The translations under genes were made by a program, and so were the position numbers. Shown piece by piece: positions 61,657 through 64,000 of a stretch of DNA of 64,000 nucleotides. This DNA is from Mangrovibacterium marinum. Lineage in GTDB: Bacteria > Bacteroidota > Bacteroidia > Bacteroidales > Prolixibacteraceae. Position 1 is the stretch's first letter. Each line of letters starts with the position of its first letter. The notes beneath the pieces are model-generated. The model saw only the letters and a list, made by a program, of their open reading frames with translations, did not search any database and had not been told where the DNA came from. The stretch spans positions 62,001 through 126,000 of the forward strand of contig NZ_QAAD01000011.1 in the NCBI RefSeq assembly GCF_003046625.1, in the 5' to 3' direction.

Positions 61657-61671
61657 GTTGCCAAAGTCAAA

Positions 61672-62136
61672 GTGCTCAATCAGAACGAAAATTTGCTCGA
61701 AATCGACGTTGACGGCCGCGTCTACCGGCTTGATTTAATGCACAACGACGAGGGTACTTTTTCAATTTTGGAAAATAACCGTTCGCACAACATCACCCTG
61801 GTGCCGGGCAACAAACCCAAGTCGTACACGGCTTATACCCTTTATCAAACCTACGACCTGGAAGTGATTGATGCCGAAGCCCGCTACATCCGCAACCGGG
61901 GTGAAGCGACCTTAGCCAACAGCGACAAAAAAATCACCGCGCCCATGCCCGGGAAAATCGTTCAGGTTTTGGCCGAAGTGGGGCAACCGATCCGAAAAGG
62001 AGAAACAGCTGTGATTATCTCGGCCATGAAAATGGAAAGCGAGTACAAGGCAGCGGTTGACGGTGTAATTAAAAAAGTAAACATCAAAGCAGGCGACACG
62101 GTTGACACCAACCAGGTGTTGGTGGAAATTGACTAA
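61672..62136 (+). CDS. accB: Biotin carboxyl carrier protein, 5'-truncated by prophage
   Basis: The frame is open from 61621 but has no ATG; GTG at 61672 is the only plausible start and yields 154 of the rebuilt 169 residues. The C-terminal biotinyl domain is whole (ITAPMPGKIVQVLAEVG) with biotin site AMKMESEY and IKAGDTVDTNQVLVEID. The natural start, promoter and ribosome site lie on the far side of the prophage. Expression would need a phage-end promoter and GTG start; function is probably lost or reduced during lysogeny. Followed by pccB after 71 bases. Confidence 0.88.
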   Translation: MLNQNENLLEIDVDGRVYRLDLMHNDEGTFSILENNRSHNITLVPGNKPKSYTAYTLYQTYDLEVIDAEARYIRNRGEATLANSDKKITAPMPGKIVQVLAEVGQPIRKGETAVIISAMKMESEYKAAVDGVIKKVNIKAGDTVDTNQVLVEID

Positions 62137-62207
62137 GCAGGTGATTGTGGCTGGACCATGCCCCTGCCATACCCAACAATTGTTGTCTGAAACAAAATGA
62201 AAAAACG

Positions 62208-63743
62208 ATGGATTTAAAAGCAAAATTTGAGCATTTCGAACAAATAAATCAACAAGCAGAACTCGGTGGAGGACGCGAACGCATCGAGAAACAACACTCC
62301 GCCGGGAAAAAAACCGCCCGCGAGCGAATCCTGGAGCTGCTCGACCCGGGCACCTTCAACGAAATTGATAAGCTGGTAACTCACCGGGCGACCGATTTCG
62401 GGATGGAGAAAAACAAAATACCGGGCGATGGCGTTGTTACCGGCTACGGAAAAATTAACGGCCGGCTGGTCTACATTTATGCGCAGGACTTCACCGTTTT
62501 TGGGGGCAGCATGAGCCGTACCAACGCCGACAAAATCGTGAAGATCCAGAATCTTGCGGTAAAAATGGGCAAACCCCTGATTGGCTTGAACGACTCGGGG
62601 GGTGCGCGCATTCAGGAAGGTGTGCAGTCGCTGGCCGGCTATGCCGACATCTTCTACAATAATGTGCTGTCGAGCGGTGTAATCCCTCAAATCAGTGTGA
62701 TCTTAGGACCTTGTGCCGGTGGTGCCGTTTACTCGCCTGCCCTCACCGACTTCATCTTTATGGTGAATGAGAAAAGTTACATGTTTGTAACCGGGCCCGA
62801 CGTGATCAGAACCGTGACCCACGAAGATGTAACCCAGGAGGAATTGGGTGGCGCTGTGACACACAGCAGCAAAAGCGGGGTGACTCATTTCACCGGCGAC
62901 GATGAAGAACAAACCCTGATGATGGTGCGCGAGCTGATGAGCTTCATCCCGCTCAACAATATGGAAGAAGCGCAGGAGGTTCCCTGCACCGACCCCATCG
63001 ACCGCGAAGACGAAGAGCTGAACAGCATTGTGCCGGCCGACCCCAACAGACCCTACGACATGAAAGACATCATCTATAAAATTGTAGACGATGAACATTT
63101 TATGGAAGTGCAACCGCACTATGCCACCAACATTATTGTGGGCTTTGCGCGCTTTGGTGGCCGCTCGGTCGGTATTGTTGCCAACCAGCCGGCCAGCTAT
63201 GCGGGGGTGCTCGACATTAACTCGTCGGCTAAAGCAGCACGTTTTGTGCGTTTCTGCGACGCTTTCAACATTCCGCTGGTTACGCTGGTCGATGTTCCGG
63301 GCTTCCTGCCGGGCACTCAGCAGGAATTTGGCGGTATCATTAAGCACGGTGCCAAGCTGCTGTACGCCTTTGCTGAGGCAACCGTGCCCAAAATCACCCT
63401 GATTACCCGCAAAGCTTACGGTGGCGCTTACGATGTGATGTCGAGCAAGCATATTGGCGCCGACATCAACTACGCCTATCCCACGGCCGAGATTGCCGTA
63501 ATGGGACCGGAAGGCGCCATCAATATTCTTCGCCGCGATATTAAAACCGAAGAAGAAAAAGCACAGGCCGTGGAGCAATACCGCGACACCTTTGCCAACC
63601 CGTACCGGGCGGCATCGCTGGGCTATATCGACGAGATTATTTACCCGAAAGATACGCGTAAGAAAATCATCAGCGCGCTGGATATGACGCACAACAAGCG
63701 CAAATCGAATCTTCCGCGGAAACACGGTAACATTCCGTTGTAA
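62208..63743 (+). CDS. pccB: Acyl-CoA (propionyl/methylmalonyl-CoA) carboxylase carboxyltransferase subunit
   Basis: 511 residues from ATG 62208 ([20 protein letters not shown]); a longer frame upstream overlaps the accB end without family match. Two crotonase-like halves: [20 protein letters not shown] with [18 protein letters not shown], and [20 protein letters not shown] with [20 protein letters not shown]. Matches PccB/MmdA. Transfers carboxyl from biotin to propionyl-CoA or removes it from methylmalonyl-CoA. It belonged to the accC-accB-pccB operon now split by the prophage. Confidence 0.93.
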   Translation: MDLKAKFEHFEQINQQAELGGGRERIEKQHSAGKKTARERILELLDPGTFNEIDKLVTHRATDFGMEKNKIPGDGVVTGYGKINGRLVYIYAQDFTVFGGSMSRTNADKIVKIQNLAVKMGKPLIGLNDSGGARIQEGVQSLAGYADIFYNNVLSSGVIPQISVILGPCAGGAVYSPALTDFIFMVNEKSYMFVTGPDVIRTVTHEDVTQEELGGAVTHSSKSGVTHFTGDDEEQTLMMVRELMSFIPLNNMEEAQEVPCTDPIDREDEELNSIVPADPNRPYDMKDIIYKIVDDEHFMEVQPHYATNIIVGFARFGGRSVGIVANQPASYAGVLDINSSAKAARFVRFCDAFNIPLVTLVDVPGFLPGTQQEFGGIIKHGAKLLYAFAEATVPKITLITRKAYGGAYDVMSSKHIGADINYAYPTAEIAVMGPEGAINILRRDIKTEEEKAQAVEQYRDTFANPYRAASLGYIDEIIYPKDTRKKIISALDMTHNKRKSNLPRKHGNIPL

Positions 63744-64000
63744 TACCCACCATCGCCTCACCGGAAACGATTGGGCTTCCGGCAATGAATCGCCAACAGG
63801 ATATTCGGCACCATTCCGGGTATCCTGTTGTTGTTCATCGTTCACCTTCCGTTTCTATTTCAGTTCAGCAATCAATTTCGCCGGTTACCGATGTTGCGGG
63901 TCGGCTACAAGGCAGGGACGCTGGAAACAGCTTCAACCGGCTTCCCTACGGCGTAGCGAACAAAAAAGCAGCTTCGACTGGCTTCCCTACGGCGTAGCGA
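63744..64000. repeat. Intergenic sequence with short direct repeat at window end
   Basis: No gene. CAGCTTC.AC.GGCTTCCCTACGGCGTAGCGA occurs at about 63927-63961 and 63969-64000, two copies in tandem with CCCTACGGCGTAG palindrome. Also an imperfect inverted repeat of ATTCGGCACCATTCCGG type near 63800. It probably belongs to a wider repeat set beyond the window. Confidence 0.5.

Noticed and set aside
62703-63845. Leftward 380-codon frame opposite pccB
   Set aside because: Shadow frame; the rightward carboxyltransferase has full family motifs.

Overview
The window comes from a member of the Bacteroidota. A gut or marine Bacteroidales/Marinilabiliales type is my inference, based on a SusC/SusD pair with an ECF-sigma/FecR switch, DUF5916 and DUF4494 proteins, and lipoproteins throughout. 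It holds about 28.6 kb of chromosome, a complete Mu-like transposable prophage of 32,999 bp (28653-61651), and about 2.3 kb of chromosome again.

Chromosomal left part (1-28652). It begins with a truncated ArnT-like glycosyltransferase and several unknown or secreted proteins. A polysaccharide-utilisation locus follows, read leftward: ECF sigma, FecR anti-sigma, SusC with an STN domain, SusD, two BNR-type beta-propeller lipoproteins and a GH88 unsaturated glucuronyl hydrolase. This suggests breakdown of a uronic-acid polysaccharide by a lyase plus GH88 route. Then come a hemolysin-III-family protein, MsrB, a NifX-like protein, a tRNA-dihydrouridine synthase, TrhO, a MATE exporter, a DUF5916 outer-membrane protein and the biotin carboxylase gene accC. 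Gene-poor stretches hold degenerate intergenic repeats and one triple direct repeat (5049-5533).

Prophage (28653-61651). It sits inside the biotin carboxyl carrier gene (accB) of an accC-accB-pccB operon. A 5-bp target duplication (ACCGC) and imperfect terminal inverted repeats mark its ends. Removing it restores a continuous accB frame. The repressor, a Cro/Ner-like protein, MuA transposase, MuB ATPase, GemA-like and other early genes lie at the right end and read leftward. Terminase, Gp36-like, portal-MuF fusion and morphogenesis genes read rightward (45450-51422). Protease, capsid, lysis, tail and receptor-binding genes and a D12 DNA methylase read leftward (45261-28830).

The most interesting system is a complete diversity-generating retroelement (DGR) in the tail module. 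A DGR-type reverse transcriptase (34788-36053) lies beside a template repeat (TR, 36164-36280) and a variable repeat (VR, 36331-36447) at the 3' end of a 459-residue tail-tip protein. TR and VR align over 117 bp without gaps. All 14 substitutions in the core fall on template adenines, and a GC-rich hairpin follows VR but not TR. No Avd gene is visible, and the RT carries an extra C-terminal domain.

Other notable structures are a textbook -1 frameshift site (A AAA AAG, 5-nt spacer, hairpin) joining two tail-assembly chaperone frames, a 102-bp near-palindrome at the methylase start codon, and two identical 45-bp hairpin repeats in the early operon. All functional statements come from reading the sequence and knowledge of the families; no database search was run.
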